Shown here: piece by piece, positions 1-11,905 of the stretch
Numbering within the stretch: position 1 is the stretch's first letter
Layout: the number at the start of each line of letters is the position of its first letter
Assembly: GCF_009730915.1 (NCBI RefSeq)
Contig: NC_052483.1
Location: forward strand, 2,418,001-2,482,000
Reading direction: 5' to 3'
DNA length: 64,000 nucleotides
Source: Dioscorea cayenensis subsp. rotundata
Lineage: Eukaryota > Streptophyta > Magnoliopsida > Dioscoreales > Dioscoreaceae
The notes under the pieces: generated by a model
The model's database searches: none
What the model was told of the DNA's origin: nothing
The model's input: the letters and a program-made list of their open reading frames with translations, nothing else
Position numbers and translations under genes: made by a program

Positions 1-1078
1 GTAAGTCAATCAAGAAGAATGTGAATGAATAGATGGACAAAATGATTAAAGTTTTAAAAAAATAATTTTTTCTAATAAAAGAGTAAAAAGTGAAAAAAAT
101 CAACATTGGTTTATTATTATTTGTTTCTTTCCGTGTTTATTCAAAGAAAATAAAAAATTAAACTTCAAAACTCACATAAAATGATAATATATATACTCGA
201 TAAATTTTCTCCTAATCTGTTCAAAAAGTTTTTTTTCGTCCTTTAACATATATAAGACAACATCAACGTAATTTTAAAAACATCAACGATGGTTTATTAT
301 TGATTTTTTACCATAGTTATTTACAGAGGATCAAACATCAAATCTCAAAACTCAACCAAACTAAATAGTACATGTGTTTGATAAGCATTCTCCGCGTCTT
401 TGTTCCACTGTTCCTGTCACTAACAAAATGCTTATCACATTTTGTGGACAAAAAAAAAAAAAAGAAAAAGAAAAAACAGGCATGAACATGATATTTGGGT
501 ATGGTCTGTTTCATATCATGTTGTCTTTTTGATTGAGTCTTTCCACCAAACCATTTAAATGCAACAAAGACCAATATTGCTAATCATGCCTGCATATCCC
601 CATTCCATTGAACAAAGAATCTAGATTCACTTTCCAATCCAAATCCCATCTCCACAAGAGGAAAGCAGCCCACCAACAAGGAGGTGGAGGAGGAGGAGGA
701 GGAGGAGGAGGAGGACCTTTAACAAGCTCATTTATGGCTTTTCAACTTAGGTACTCTTCCTCAATTCAAATCCTTGCCATTTTTGTTCTTTTTTGCTTTA
801 GTGATGCTTGTTGGAGTTTTTCTTGCTGAGACTTTGAAGTTTAAGTTGAATCCCAGAATTTTTCTTTAAAAAAAAATGACAGTTTTGGATTTCAGATGAA
901 GTTGAAAAATTGGATTTTTTTTTAGTGATTTGGAGTTTCTTGTGATGTATTTGTTGATGTTCATGTTGGCTGTTGCTGTTACTTTTGTTTCTGTTCTAGA
1001 TTTGATGATTTGTATCTCTTTGTTTGGATTTTGGATTTTTGTTGATGAATTGGATGGTTGTTATCATTTCTTTGTGTT

Positions 1079-1129
<51 letters not shown>

Positions 1130-1250
1130 TTAGATTGTGAGATGCCTATGATAATTCATGTTAATTAACATGTTTTTGTTTTGATGATTTGGGTTTTTTT
1201 TTGTTTGTTGTTTACTTTGGGTGTTGCCAAAGGTACCTTGGTTGTTGCAG
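1..1250. other. AT-rich upstream region with (GGA)n and (TA)n repeats
   Basis: No gene is supported in 1-600. At about 680-714 there is a (GGA)n purine run, and at 1081-1125 a (TA)n microsatellite. The run from about 600 to 900 may be the first, noncoding exon of the LRR/WD40 gene that follows. A short exon-like piece at about 1251-1300 lies between a good acceptor (TTGTTGCAG) and a donor (AAG|GTAATT). It is open in the frame of the next exon, so it could be leader or an N-terminal extension. Confidence 0.5.
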
Positions 1251-1390
1251 GAAGCATCAAGTGCAATCAAATCCTTCCTTCTTATCAAGTTTTCTCAAGG
1301 TAATTTTGCTGCCCTAAATGTGTTATATATATATATAATGTGAAATGGATTCTGAAATGTGTTCTTTTGCAATAGTTGAAGAATCAGACA

Positions 1391-4300
1391 ATGTGCCAAG
1401 AGCAATGTGTTTTGGAAATTTCTGTTGACCAGTTGGTGAATTCAGATGTCCCTACACTTATTGATGCATTGTCCAATATCAATTTATTTGGTATTGATGC
1501 AATTGATGTACGTCAAAGATCTAGTTGTCTGCAGTTGGATGAAGACTTTGTTCTCTCTCTGCTTCAGGCTGTCAACTGCAAGCTTAGAGTAGTTGAGTTT
1601 ATTGATTCATCTTACTTGAAGAAGATTTTGCGGTATGTGATCTTGAACCTCTCAGTATTTTGAGAGTACATATAAGATTCTGATAGAATTTGAAGAATGT
1701 TGTTTTTCACGAAAATAGAAACTTGTAAATAATTTTTGAGGAATTTTTTGTCAGTTAGTATTGCACTAAAATCAAATTCTAGTTTGTGATGATTCTCTTC
1801 AGAAACAAAGTCAAGTATCGGTGCTTACTGTTGTCGTTTAAGATTTGCATTTGACATTTTAGTTGCTTGTTGTCATTCATCGACATTTCTGTTTATGATC
1901 CTTGTTGAACTCATCAATACTACTTCGTTTACATGTTGTGCCATTTTTCAAAAGTCGATTTATTTTGTAATCTAATATTAGTCTTGTTTTTAGTGATATT
2001 TGGCAGAACGGTTTGTCATGCCAGACATTGTATCTACAATCTTCTCCAATGCGCAAACTCAACATTAGTGGGAAGTTTCTGCAGTTGCAAACTCTTAACT
2101 TGGATTTCAGTCTTTCCCTGACTGGTTTCCATATAAGTTGTTTGAGCTGCATGCCAAAGCTAATGCACCTATCTATGTGTGGGACAAGAGTTGCTAATCT
2201 TTCAATGACATGCGCTGCTCTATCAAAATTACGATCTCTGACTGAACTCCGTTTTCAGAATTGTTTGTGTTGCTCTGGCACTGGATCATGTCCAACATCA
2301 GAGAAGGCATTAAGTTCAGCGTCGTCAGGTGCGCTATCTTGGTTCTATCAAAATATGAGAATCTGTAAGTCTGATGATGGTCCCTTGACAAATTATGAGT
2401 TGCCTCAAAGCACAATCAATGAATCATTGGATTTAAGTGAATTAAATTCAAGTAATCACCAGTGTAGTGATGAATTCACTAAATTTGATCATCAGATTAG
2501 TTCTGAGTTTATGGAAGAAATCCTGCTTCCAAGCACAGAGGTGAAGATCAATACTGATGAAATTGATGGTGAATATCCATATGATAATGGTATAAGTGGC
2601 CATGCAGATATAGGTAAAGTCCCGAATCTACCCAATCAGAAGGATTTGTTATCGAGCATTCATGTGAAAGATCTTGATCAGTTTTCTCCGAGACAGTATG
2701 TTTCACATCATCCTTCACCTGTTTGTTTTGATAAACACTACAGAGAATATATGATATCTTCACTGCCTTGTTTGAAGGTATTGGATAATTCAAGTGTCAC
2801 TGACACCGAAAGAGAAAACGCCAATTTGATATTCAAGAAACATTATGAATATCTACCATACAATAGACAATGCAAAGAAAGTGTTGTCAGTATCTTGTCG
2901 AATCGTGAACTTGGAAGCAATGTTTCTCACAAGAAGGTAAAATCTTCTCATTGTCAACGAAATTATTCTAAAGGAAGTCGGCATTCGATTTCCAGATCGA
3001 TTTCCACTGCCAAAATGAGTTCCTCCCCATGGCCTCTTCTGCAGCTGATTCCCAAATTTAGAAATGGTGCAGGAGAAGAAGTCATCGGTTCTAATCCAAG
3101 ACAATTTGAGTACCATCCTTGTAATCCTAGTCTCATGGCTTTAGGAACTCTGGATGGTGAACTAGTCATTATCAACCATGAATCCCAGAAACTTGTCGGC
3201 TATCTTCCTTCAGTCGGGGCAATGCACAGCATACTGGGCCTCTGTTGGCTTAAGAACAATCCTTCAAAGGTATGCAATCATCAAACTAATTTTTTTATTG
3301 ACGCGGAATGATGCATTTGCAAATTGTTAACTTGAAATCGGTCTTATGGTGAATTGCAGCTCATTGCTGGCTCGGACAATGGCTCCTTAAGATTACACGA
3401 TGTGTGTAAAATGCCGTCACGAGTTACTGGTCAATATTGCAGCAAAGATGCTGCCATACACAATTTCAATGAATTTGAGCAGTTGACATCACTGAGTATA
3501 AATTCAACAGACGAATATTTTATCGCAAGTGGATTCTCAAAACACGTAGCTTTGTACAACATAGGCAGCGGGAAGCGCGTGCAGATCTTTAAAGATTTAC
3601 ATCAAGAACACATCAATGTTGTCAGGTTTGCAAACCATTCCCCTACTGTATTTTCTACAGTATCATTCGACCGAAAGATCAAGATGTGGGACTTGAGGCA
3701 AGGAACATCACAACCTTGTTACACTGCCTCAAGCACAAGAGGAAATGTCATGGTTTGCTTTTCTCCTGATGATCATTATCTACTTTCATCAGCTGTCGAC
3801 AATGAGGTACTTGACACAATCTTGAGCATTCCTTCAAACCGATAAGTCTTAAAATGACCATTTCATGCAGGTTAAGCAACTTTTAGCTGTCGATGGACGT
3901 CTTCATACCGTATTTGATATCACTTCAACTGGAAGCAATCTAAACTTCACCCGGTCATACTACATGAATGGAAGGGACTATATGATCAGTGGGAGTTGCG
4001 AGGAAAACATCATTCGTGTTTGCTGTACTCAAACCGGTCGACGACTAAGAGATATTTCTTTCGAGGTACTCAAATCTTTAGTTTGTTCTTCTCACAAGTT
4101 TACGGCATTTGTAAAGTATGATAAATTTTTCTAAATGACAGGGCAAAAGCTCGAGGAATTCCATGTTTGTTCAGTCTTTAAGGGGTGATCCTTTCAGGGT
4201 GAGAAATTCAGTTTTACCATCACTGAAAACATAACACAAATAACATAATACATGATCGATGAAATGTTAATATGTTTTATCTGCTCAGGTTTTTCATATG

Positions 4301-4482
4301 AGTGTCCTCGCAGCGTATTCAGGACATCGAAGCAAGACGGAGATTATAAAAGTATATATTTTGATTTTGGTTATCTTTTTTGTTTGAGAATTCTAATGGA
4401 AAATGAGAACTTGTAGATTAACTTTCCAGATTTCTGAATTTGTTTGCAGGTTAACTTAGTTTCCTCTGATGAGTGTCAGTGA
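1391..4482 (+). CDS. LRR / WD40-repeat protein (transducin family)
   Basis: Eight exons join into a 770-residue protein: 1391-1632, 1994-3269, 3360-3806, 3871-4065, 4142-4198, 4289-4351, 4450-4482, each with GT-AG borders, plus an upstream exon at about 1251-1300 that is probably leader. The first ATG after the 1376 acceptor (MCQEQCVLEISVDQL) is taken as start; the frame stays open upstream, so a longer N-terminus is possible. Residues about 100-170 form leucine-rich repeats (LxxLxLxF, MPKLMHLSM). A long hydrophilic, serine-rich linker follows. From about 430 to the end are WD40 blades, one ending MWDLR (about 615-619), the WDxR form used by CUL4-DDB1 substrate receptors. I recall an uncharacterised plant transducin family with this layout. 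A role as a DDB1-CUL4 adaptor is inference. A polyadenylation-like AATAAA lies at 4672-4677. Confidence 0.85.
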
Positions 4483-6499
4483 ACTAGACCAGCTCTGTGC
4501 TATTCTCAGTTTCAAGTCTTTAAAGTTCACAGTAAATAATGGTATTTCTTTGCCCACCTTTTTTATCTAAGAAAATTTTATTTAACATTGTAAATATGTG
4601 TGATTAATTTTTGGGTTTTCATGCTGTATATTTCTTTTTAAAAAATTCATCTGTATTTTATTACCTTATTGAATAAAATGATATTTTAAGTGTAAACCAA
4701 AAATCTAGAGTAGCATGGATTGTGTTGATTAGGGGATAAAATTGTGATGTTAATTGAATTTTTTTAAATATTGAGTTAAAGAAAAAAAAATTTATTTGAA
4801 CTAAAAAATAAAGTTTTGGCTTTTAAGTACAACTTGTCAAAATTAAATATTTTAAAATTAAAATTTATTTTACTAGTTATTTTTTTCCGGTTCTATTTAC
4901 TTGTCCACCTTAACTAATTTATGTTCATTAAAAAAATCGGTTAAAATTGATTATTAATTTAAATTTTATTAATTTTTTTAAAATTTAATTATATTATTTA
5001 TTTACTCTTTCAAAACAATATTTTAGTTATTAAAAATTTTGAAAAATATAAAAGTATATTAAAAATAAAGAGTAAAATTAAAAAAAATAATGTAATGTTT
5101 CATAATTTTTTTTAAATAAAATATAAAAAAAGACAAAAAAAAACCCTACCACAAAGGAGAGAGGGACTAATAATTAGTGTTTATCAATATTAATATTTTT
5201 AAATTAATAGTTAAATATATTTATTTACATAGTTAAATTTCCCCAACCAAAGACATGCCTTTGTTTATTGAAAAATAAAAATAAAATGATGAGAAAACAG
5301 GTAAAAAGTAAGAAGATAAGTAGTACAGAAAAATTTTAATGAGCGAATCATTACAACCCCAATTTATGAAAAGGTCTAGTAATAAAACCTTTAAAATTTA
5401 CCGTACCAAAATTTTCAATTAAAAAAACAAAAAGAAGAAAGTAAGAAACGGGTATGTCCCTTTGGGAAATATTTTTAAAGGCTTTACTTTTTTGTTTTTG
5501 TTTTTGTTTTTACAAAACAATTTTTATCCTTGTTTCTGTTTTTTTAAAAAATAACTTTATTTCAATTATTTTTATAAAAAATTACAAATAACAATAAACA
5601 AAAATGTTTGTTACAATACTATTATCAACCTACTCATGTTTTATACAATGTATTATAATAGTTAAATGATGAAAATATTTACTTACATCTATTTACAGTT
5701 AAATATTTAAATCATAAATTATAAATAATTTTAATTACCACAGCTAATATTTAGTTATATAAGTTTGCAGAGCTTACAAACAAATATAATTTTCTTGAGC
5801 GGATCCATTAAATAAATTTCTTTAATTATACTCAAATCAATTACATTAAAATTAATTTACTTATTAGAATATATTTTTAGCTGTTGTTGCTTTTGTTATC
5901 TCAATTAAGAAATGCTTACAAAATTTACCAATAATTTTCTATATTTCAAAAACATTATTCTAAAAAACCTTTAATTTTCAATGACAGAAAAAAAGAAAAA
6001 AAAAAGGGCTTGACAAACATGCCCTAAAAATCATTCCCTGGAACCAAAATTACATCATCCATTGAATACTTCAAACTTGCAAAATAAAAGAAATCAATGT
6101 GAAATGGTGACAAAACACTCATTAAGAGCAATTAAGTGCAAGTTACTCCAAAGTGATCCATGCCCATTTCTAGTCATGAAATTGCCAACATTACAAGTGA
6201 AGGCACATGAGTAGGCACAATGACAAAAAAGATAAGAAAAAGCAGCAAAAAAAGGCCATGATATATTGACATCTTACACTTGTTTCACCATTCTTCTCAA
6301 AAACAAACTCAAACACTTGATCGAAAATGTCGGCACGAGTGAAGATAGCTTAAATTGAACCTCCATAGGTTTCAATCATAACTAGTCGATACATTCATTG
6401 GCAATCATCTCCAACGTAGCTACGAAGACAAAATGATGGACTAATTCCTAATCAGATGTGTGTCTAAGTGTTTTTGTGCAATTATCACCGAACATGACT
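4483..6499. other. AT-rich intergenic region
   Basis: This holds the 3' UTR of the LRR/WD40 gene and then about 2 kb of very AT-rich sequence without a credible open frame. Around 5450-6030 the ends loosely mirror each other: a GGGTATGTCCC-like left end, and a right end whose reverse complement reads AGGGCATGTTTG. That may be a decayed MITE, but the match is too weak to call. The stretch at 6060-6500 is probably the GASA promoter. Confidence 0.4.
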
Positions 6500-6509
6500 C
6501 TATAAATAG
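6500..6509 (+). promoter_or_regulatory. TATA box of the GASA/snakin gene
   Basis: CTATAAATAG lies 44 nt ahead of the GASA start codon. This is a near-consensus plant TATA box, and it would place transcription start about 20-25 nt before the ATG. Confidence 0.65.
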
Positions 6510-6553
6510 CTATTCTCTAAACCTTTAATGCCATCAAACTAAAACCTTCAAAC

Positions 6554-6882
6554 ATGAAGCTTTTCTTTGCCACCTTTGCTATCCTTGTCCTCTTCACTTC
6601 TGCTTATCTTCAAGCCGCAATGGCTGGCTCAGGTAGGACCTTTATGCTTGTTATCGAATAAAATTTGACTTTTAAATTGAATTAACTCTTTTTGCAGCCT
6701 TCTGTGACTCGAAGTGCAAGGTGAGGTGCTCTAAGGCAAGTGCACAGGATAGGTGTCTTAAGTACTGTGGTATTTGCTGCAAGGAATGCAATTGTGTGCC
6801 TTCTGGGACCTATGGGAATAAGGATGAATGCCCATGCTACAAGAACAAGCTTAACAAGAAGAAGAAGCCCAAGTGCCCATGA
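6554..6882 (+). CDS. GASA/snakin gibberellin-regulated cysteine-rich peptide
   Basis: Two exons (6554-6632 and 6698-6882) with a 65-nt GT-AG intron encode 87 residues. The N-terminus ([20 protein letters not shown]) is a typical secretory signal peptide. The mature part has the GASA domain with all 12 cysteines in family spacing: CxxxCxxRC, then CLKYCGICC, then the [11 protein letters not shown] block and a final KCP. The family acts outside the cell, in gibberellin-responsive growth, redox balance and antimicrobial defence. The segment before the last cysteine is unusually lysine-rich ([12 protein letters not shown]), which raises the positive charge and would suit a membrane-active snakin; that is inference. 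The intron falls just after the signal peptide. The TATA box at 6500 supports this start. Confidence 0.95.
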
Positions 6883-7209
6883 CTATGAGCAATCTATTTC
6901 TTCAACTATATTATATATATACATACATAGCTATATATATATATATATATACATTTATCTGCTGTTGAGTTTGATGTGAAAATAATGAGTGTATGCACTT
7001 ATTGTTATCAGCATATGAACCAGAGGCTTTGAAAATAAGTATTATTGTTTTTCTCTTCATCTGAAATATAGTAGCATCTTTAACAATAGATGAAGAACAA
7101 AGGGAAACACTCAAAACACTCAAAATTTGAGAATACTGAATACTGCTTTGGCCAGCATGAGAAACCAAGGAAAGATAGGTAAAACATACTCTTAAGACAG
7201 CCGGCAGGT

Positions 7210-10200
7210 TCAGAGTAACATCTCTGCAATCTGCACAGCATTAAGTGCAGCGCCCTTGCGTATCTGATCTCCACAAACAAATATGTCCAGTCTGTTGAGG
7301 AAAGGCATTTTGATTTTAGTACAATCTGGGAGAAAACAGAGGAATGCATTTTGTTTAATGGAAGGGGATGATGGGTGTTACCCATGGTTTCCATCCTGAG
7401 AAACATCTTGACGAACACGACCAACCGCAACATCATCTTTGTTTGACACCTGCAAGTAGTCAAGAAATAAAATCCATGACATAATGTCCACACAGATGCA
7501 CCTAGAATCTAGCAGGATGATGTTACTAGTTGTCAAGTATGGCATCTACAATCATCTGTTTTAAAATAGAACTAGGTATGAGAGAAACCTCCAATGGTGT
7601 TGGGAAGCGATTGGCACCACGGTCATCAATAACAACCACCCCAGGAGCCCCTTTGAGAATTTCCCTTGCAGTACCCTAACACATGATATCAAACTACAAT
7701 TAGAACCTCAGAATATGTTTTACTCTTCAATTCATGGAGATAATGGTTACTATAAAAATAGTAATTAAGCAGGAGATTAGACGGTGTGGTGCAAACAGAA
7801 ATAAGTTGTTTTTCTTAACTTTCACTTCTATCTCAGAGTAAAGATTGTGCTCAATATTTTCCTTTCATAGAGTAGAAGACAGTCCTTTTATAAAGTAGAA
7901 GGCAGAGTGATTATGGTTCTAGCCACTTGTAAGCCAATCAGTTCCTGTGTCAGTTCCAAATTCACAGGATGACTAAAGAACAAGAGCAGTCAGGCTAGTG
8001 TCTGTGCAATGAAAATGTGGAGACATCATTCAGATTTACCTACGGCAAGAGGCAAATAACAACCAAAACAAATTAGTCATTCAAACAAAGAATTCAATCT
8101 GACTGTCCCTCTAACCCTGTGAGGTTGAGATTATTGGAATGTTAGTTGTCATGACAGAAATACTTATAATCAAAAGATTTATTGATTCAGTCCAACAACA
8201 TGGATTCTACCATTGAATGGTATTCACCTTGCATAATTGAAGCTAAGAAGTAAGCATTATATTTATTATCTTATGACCAAAACATCCCATTTCTTGATTC
8301 TTTGCTGTAGTGAGTATCTGTGAACAAGAATAATCAATATAAATAGGGTAGTTAATTTCAAGGCTAATAAATCAGGTGATTATTTAAATAAATGTTACTG
8401 TTGATAGAATATACAGATTTTTCATGGGAAAGAATCTGATATGAACCCAGCAATAACCAGTATCACCAGCGGCTCAACTTACCTCATCAAGAGGCTTTTC
8501 AAATTGCAGATTAACACTTTCAGCATGTGCACGCATCACTGGAACTCTGATGCAAGTTGCAGTAACTTTAACATCCTCGTCATTCTGCAGCAAGACTAAC
8601 ATATGATTTGAAAAATGAACAAGGCAAAGTTAGAGCAGGCCACAAAGTGAAACTAGTACCCAGATCTTTCTTGTTTCTTTCACCAATTTCATTTCCTCCT
8701 CATTATACCCATTTGAAAGAACTGGCGCATTGTGTGAGAATAGATTAAATGCATACTGCAGAAACAATGATGACATCTTAAATTTTAGTGTGTACAGTTC
8801 CATTAGCTCTAAACCACACAACCAAACATGTTAATCAGTTACAAACACAAGACAATCAGACTCAGAAACCAACAAAGAAAAATAACCTGTTGCTTAAAGA
8901 TCTTACAAGTGGGTCTTTTGCCATCCAAAACCTATAAGCTCAAAGAGGAAGAATAATGGTCAGCTTTATAGAGCAAAGGAACTTCATTAGCAAATGTGAC
9001 AAAACAAAAAAGGATGCTTAAAAGAAAGAAATAAACCTCTCGAGTCTGCAATTCAAGTTCTTCCATTGCTGCAGCACCTGCTCCACTAGCTGCCTGATAG
9101 GTGCTGACAACCATTCGAACCACCTGCCATACAAGCACAACTGGGTGAGAATTATTTGAAACAGTTTAAAGATGTGTTCTTACTCCGATAATCATAACAC
9201 AACATTTGTCAATCACTATAAAATAATCATACATTACTCGCAACTTTCCAACATTTCTGACATTACAATCCTCATTAGCATTGGCTTTCTGCTTGTTTAG
9301 CGGGCATTTATTTGTCCAAATATCTCTCCAACAAGACAATGTGACTAATAGTCATTCAAGCCCAAATAACCTAGAGATAATCTTCCAAATAATAAAACAG
9401 TCCGTCTCAAAGATCTTAGCACGTTGAATTCTATACTTTTCAGTTTATTTGAATTCCTGCCTCCTGACCTTTGTTCAGTAATTACGTACCAGCTCTTAAT
9501 AAGTTAAGAAAATCAAATGCTTTTTTTTTCTAGCTAGAATTGAAGAGAGCAATTAGGAATTAAAATTAACACGCCTTTTACTTGAAATTCAGGTTTCGAG
9601 AGAAGTAGAAGCCATGAAATTCAACTATATTTACCCAAAATCGCAAAAAAGCTTTAAGCTTTCACTCGAAAGATCAAAATTTGAAAATAAAAACTAACAA
9701 TACCTTTGCCCTCCGATGCAGCGGCGTGGCGGCCATCAAGCAAATAATAGTAGAACAATTAGGGTTAGCAATGATGGCCCCCTTGCTCCTGCCCTCCAAC
9801 CTAATATGCCGCATCGCATCAGGATTCACCTCCGGGATAACAAGCGGGACACCAGGATCCATACGAAACGCCGAACTATTATCCACGACAACAGCCCCAC
9901 GCTCAGCAGCAACAGGACCAAACTCACGACTAACCGAACCACCAGCGCTGAACAGAGCGACATCAACACCATCAAAGCTCTCCGGGGAGAGCTCCTCAAT
10001 GGTGTACTCACGGTTCTCAAAGGATAGGTGGCGGCCAGCAGAACGCCGGCTGGCGAGCATCCGAATAGAGCGGTAAGGAAAGTCACGGTCGGAAAGCACC
10101 TGAAGGAACTCTTGCCCGACGGCTCCCGTCACTCCCACTACGGCGACCGTAGGTCCATCTTCTCTGAACGCCATGCGTACGGTTGTGTCAGCCCTCTTGC

Positions 10201-10273
10201 TCCGGCGAGCGGTGAGGTTACCGCTGCGCCCGGAGATGTACGGGAGGCGGTGGCCGGAGACCACGGCGTGCAT
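7210..10273 (-). CDS. ASADH: Aspartate-semialdehyde dehydrogenase, plastid
   Basis: Eight exons on the minus strand join without a frame break into 378 residues: 10273-9704, 9123-9037, 8931-8887, 8755-8660, 8584-8483, 7675-7589, 7449-7382, 7291-7210. The enzyme reduces beta-aspartyl phosphate to aspartate semialdehyde with NADPH, the branch point to lysine, threonine, methionine and isoleucine. Visible parts are a serine/arginine-rich N-terminus of about 35 residues (likely plastid transit peptide), the nucleotide loop GVTGAVG at 47-53, the catalytic cysteine in NPNCSTI (C173), the [14 protein letters not shown] block, and R279/R284/H286 in [10 protein letters not shown]. The C-terminus keeps [20 protein letters not shown]. 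The start is the first methionine after the (CT)n leader. Length matches plant ASADHs. The intron between exons 5 and 6 (about 0.8 kb) is the longest. The enzyme normally works as a homodimer or tetramer. Confidence 0.96.
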
Positions 10274-10297
10274 TGTTTCCAGCTCTCCGGTTCGCCG

Positions 10298-10299
<2 letters not shown>

Positions 10300-10328
<29 letters not shown>

Positions 10329-10361
10329 GATGATTCGAGGGTTTTCGTTTGTTTAGGGTTT
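10300..10361 (-). promoter_or_regulatory. Leader/promoter motifs of ASADH: (CT)n tract and telo-box
   Basis: Read on the minus strand, a (CT)n run (10300-10327 as GA on plus) lies about 27-54 nt before the ATG. A telo-box-like AAACCCTAAA (TTTAGGGTTT at 10352-10361) lies just upstream. Pyrimidine-rich leaders and telo-boxes are common in plant housekeeping genes. Confidence 0.5.
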
Positions 10362-10439
10362 AGAAAAAGCATTAGCTGGCTAATGTTAAACCAGCTTAGA
10401 CTTTGGCTGCTAGCGTAGCAGCCAAGTTGGACTCCTAGT

Positions 10440-10447
10440 CCACGTGG
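10440..10447. promoter_or_regulatory. G-box CCACGTGG upstream of ASADH
   Basis: A palindromic CCACGTGG lies about 165 bp ahead of the ASADH start codon. It sits in a short GC-rich stretch with small hairpins (GCTGCTAGCGTAGCAGC). It is a candidate bZIP or bHLH site. Confidence 0.45.
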
Positions 10448-10618
10448 CTGCTTTAAAAATCGTGCTACAACTCAACTTGAATTTTTTTTAGTGATTAGTA
10501 TAAGATTAATAATTGATTAGGCCCATTTTAATTTTTTTTTACTTGTTTTGATTTAAAATAATATTATTTTGACGATCAATACCTTGTGCCCGCTCTGTGG
10601 GCGACCATATATATATAT

Positions 10619-10873
10619 GGAAAACATCATCTAGGAACGTCCCTAGATTTCAAATTTAGGGATGTTTTTAAATCTAAGCCGTTGGATCATCACCCGATGG
10701 TTGATTGATTATATAAATACTGTACAATTTTACTGTTCATGATCACTGTACAACACTGTAGAACGCGGTTTCTACTGTTTATAATGATAAGAGCCGTCAG
10801 ATTTTCATCCGATGGCTATTATAGACATCCCTAGATTTGAAATCTAAGGACGTCCCTAAATGATGGGTTCTCA
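10619..10873. mobile_element. MITE with about 45-bp terminal inverted repeats in a TA tract
   Basis: The left end (ATCTAGGAACGTCCCTAGAT, then TTCAAATTTAGGGATGT) matches the reverse complement of the right end (ATTTAGGGACGTCCTTAGAT, then TTCAAATCTAGGGATGT) over about 45 bp with few mismatches. The element is about 255 bp, has no open frame, and sits between TA-repeat arms, so a TA target duplication is possible but cannot be separated from the microsatellite. The interior has ACTGTTCATG- and CTGTAG-like words. The family (Tc1/mariner-like or Mutator-like) is not settled. Confidence 0.75.
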
Positions 10874-11905
10874 TATATATATATATATATATATATGTTT
10901 ATTTATTTATTTTATTTATTTACAAATTTTGTATGATATTGGTTTTATTTTTTTTTAATTTGGTATTTATGAACTTTATAATCTAAAATATAATCATATC
11001 TTATGTGTGTTTATTGTGCTTTAATGCTTATTTTATTAATAATTATAATTATATTAATATAATAATAATAAATACTCACAGAAATTTTTTTTGATTGGAT
11101 AGTGAGAAGGAAAATATTAAAATAGCCGAAAAAAGCTGTTAATAAAATAAATAAATAACCCAAATATTTTTTTATTAAATATTAATAAAATAAGTCTTAA
11201 AATAGTAGGTTCCTAACAAACTAATTCAATAATTTCACAATCATTGTCATGCTAAATATTATTATTATTATTATTATTATTTACAATGTGAAAATGCCAC
11301 CCACACTTTTTTATTAATATACTTCTAATTAAGAGCAACTTGGCAAAGAGGGAAAAAAACCATTATATATAAGTCATTTCAAATGTATTTGACATTAAAA
11401 CTAAAAGTAAACAATTTAAATGGTTTTCTATTTTTTTCTGTGTTTTTAAAGTTATGATTTGATCCTCTATTTTTAGTTTTTTTTACAATTTGATCACCCA
11501 ATTATACACTGTAACACCGATCACATATGACATATGCTAGTTTAGATGTCAATTCTAAATGTGATTGCTGTTAATGATGCATACTCATGTGATTTAATTA
11601 TAGCAAAACTGAAAATAAAAAAACAAATCATAACTTTTTAAATCTGAATGACCGAAATAGAAACACATAAAAAGATGTGACCGTGTAAGTTGTTCACCCT
11701 AAAACTAAACAAATCAAAGGCTTAGTTGTGTAGTATACCAATGATATCATTTCCTCGTGTACATGAGCCAGTTTCTTCAGCAAAAGATAACACACTACAA
11801 TGGAGAAATGTTGTTCAACAATAAAGAGGTTCATGAATGATGATGATTTACATTCTGAAAAGGATGAATCAGTTGGGATGAAACACTGGAGCTCTTTGTT
11901 TCAGA
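10874..11905. other. AT-rich intergenic region between ASADH and NRAMP
   Basis: A (TA)n tract continues from the MITE to about 10896, and an (ATT)n run lies at 11261-11281. The last part (about 11760-11905) is the likely 3' UTR of NRAMP. Nothing else is recognised. Confidence 0.5.

Noticed and set aside
608-829. 73-codon frame with a glycine run
   Set aside because: The glycines come from a (GGA)n repeat. No family resemblance or splice signals support coding.
9681-10333. Several long frames antisense to ASADH exon 1
   Set aside because: They are shadows of the GC-rich exon of ASADH on the opposite strand.
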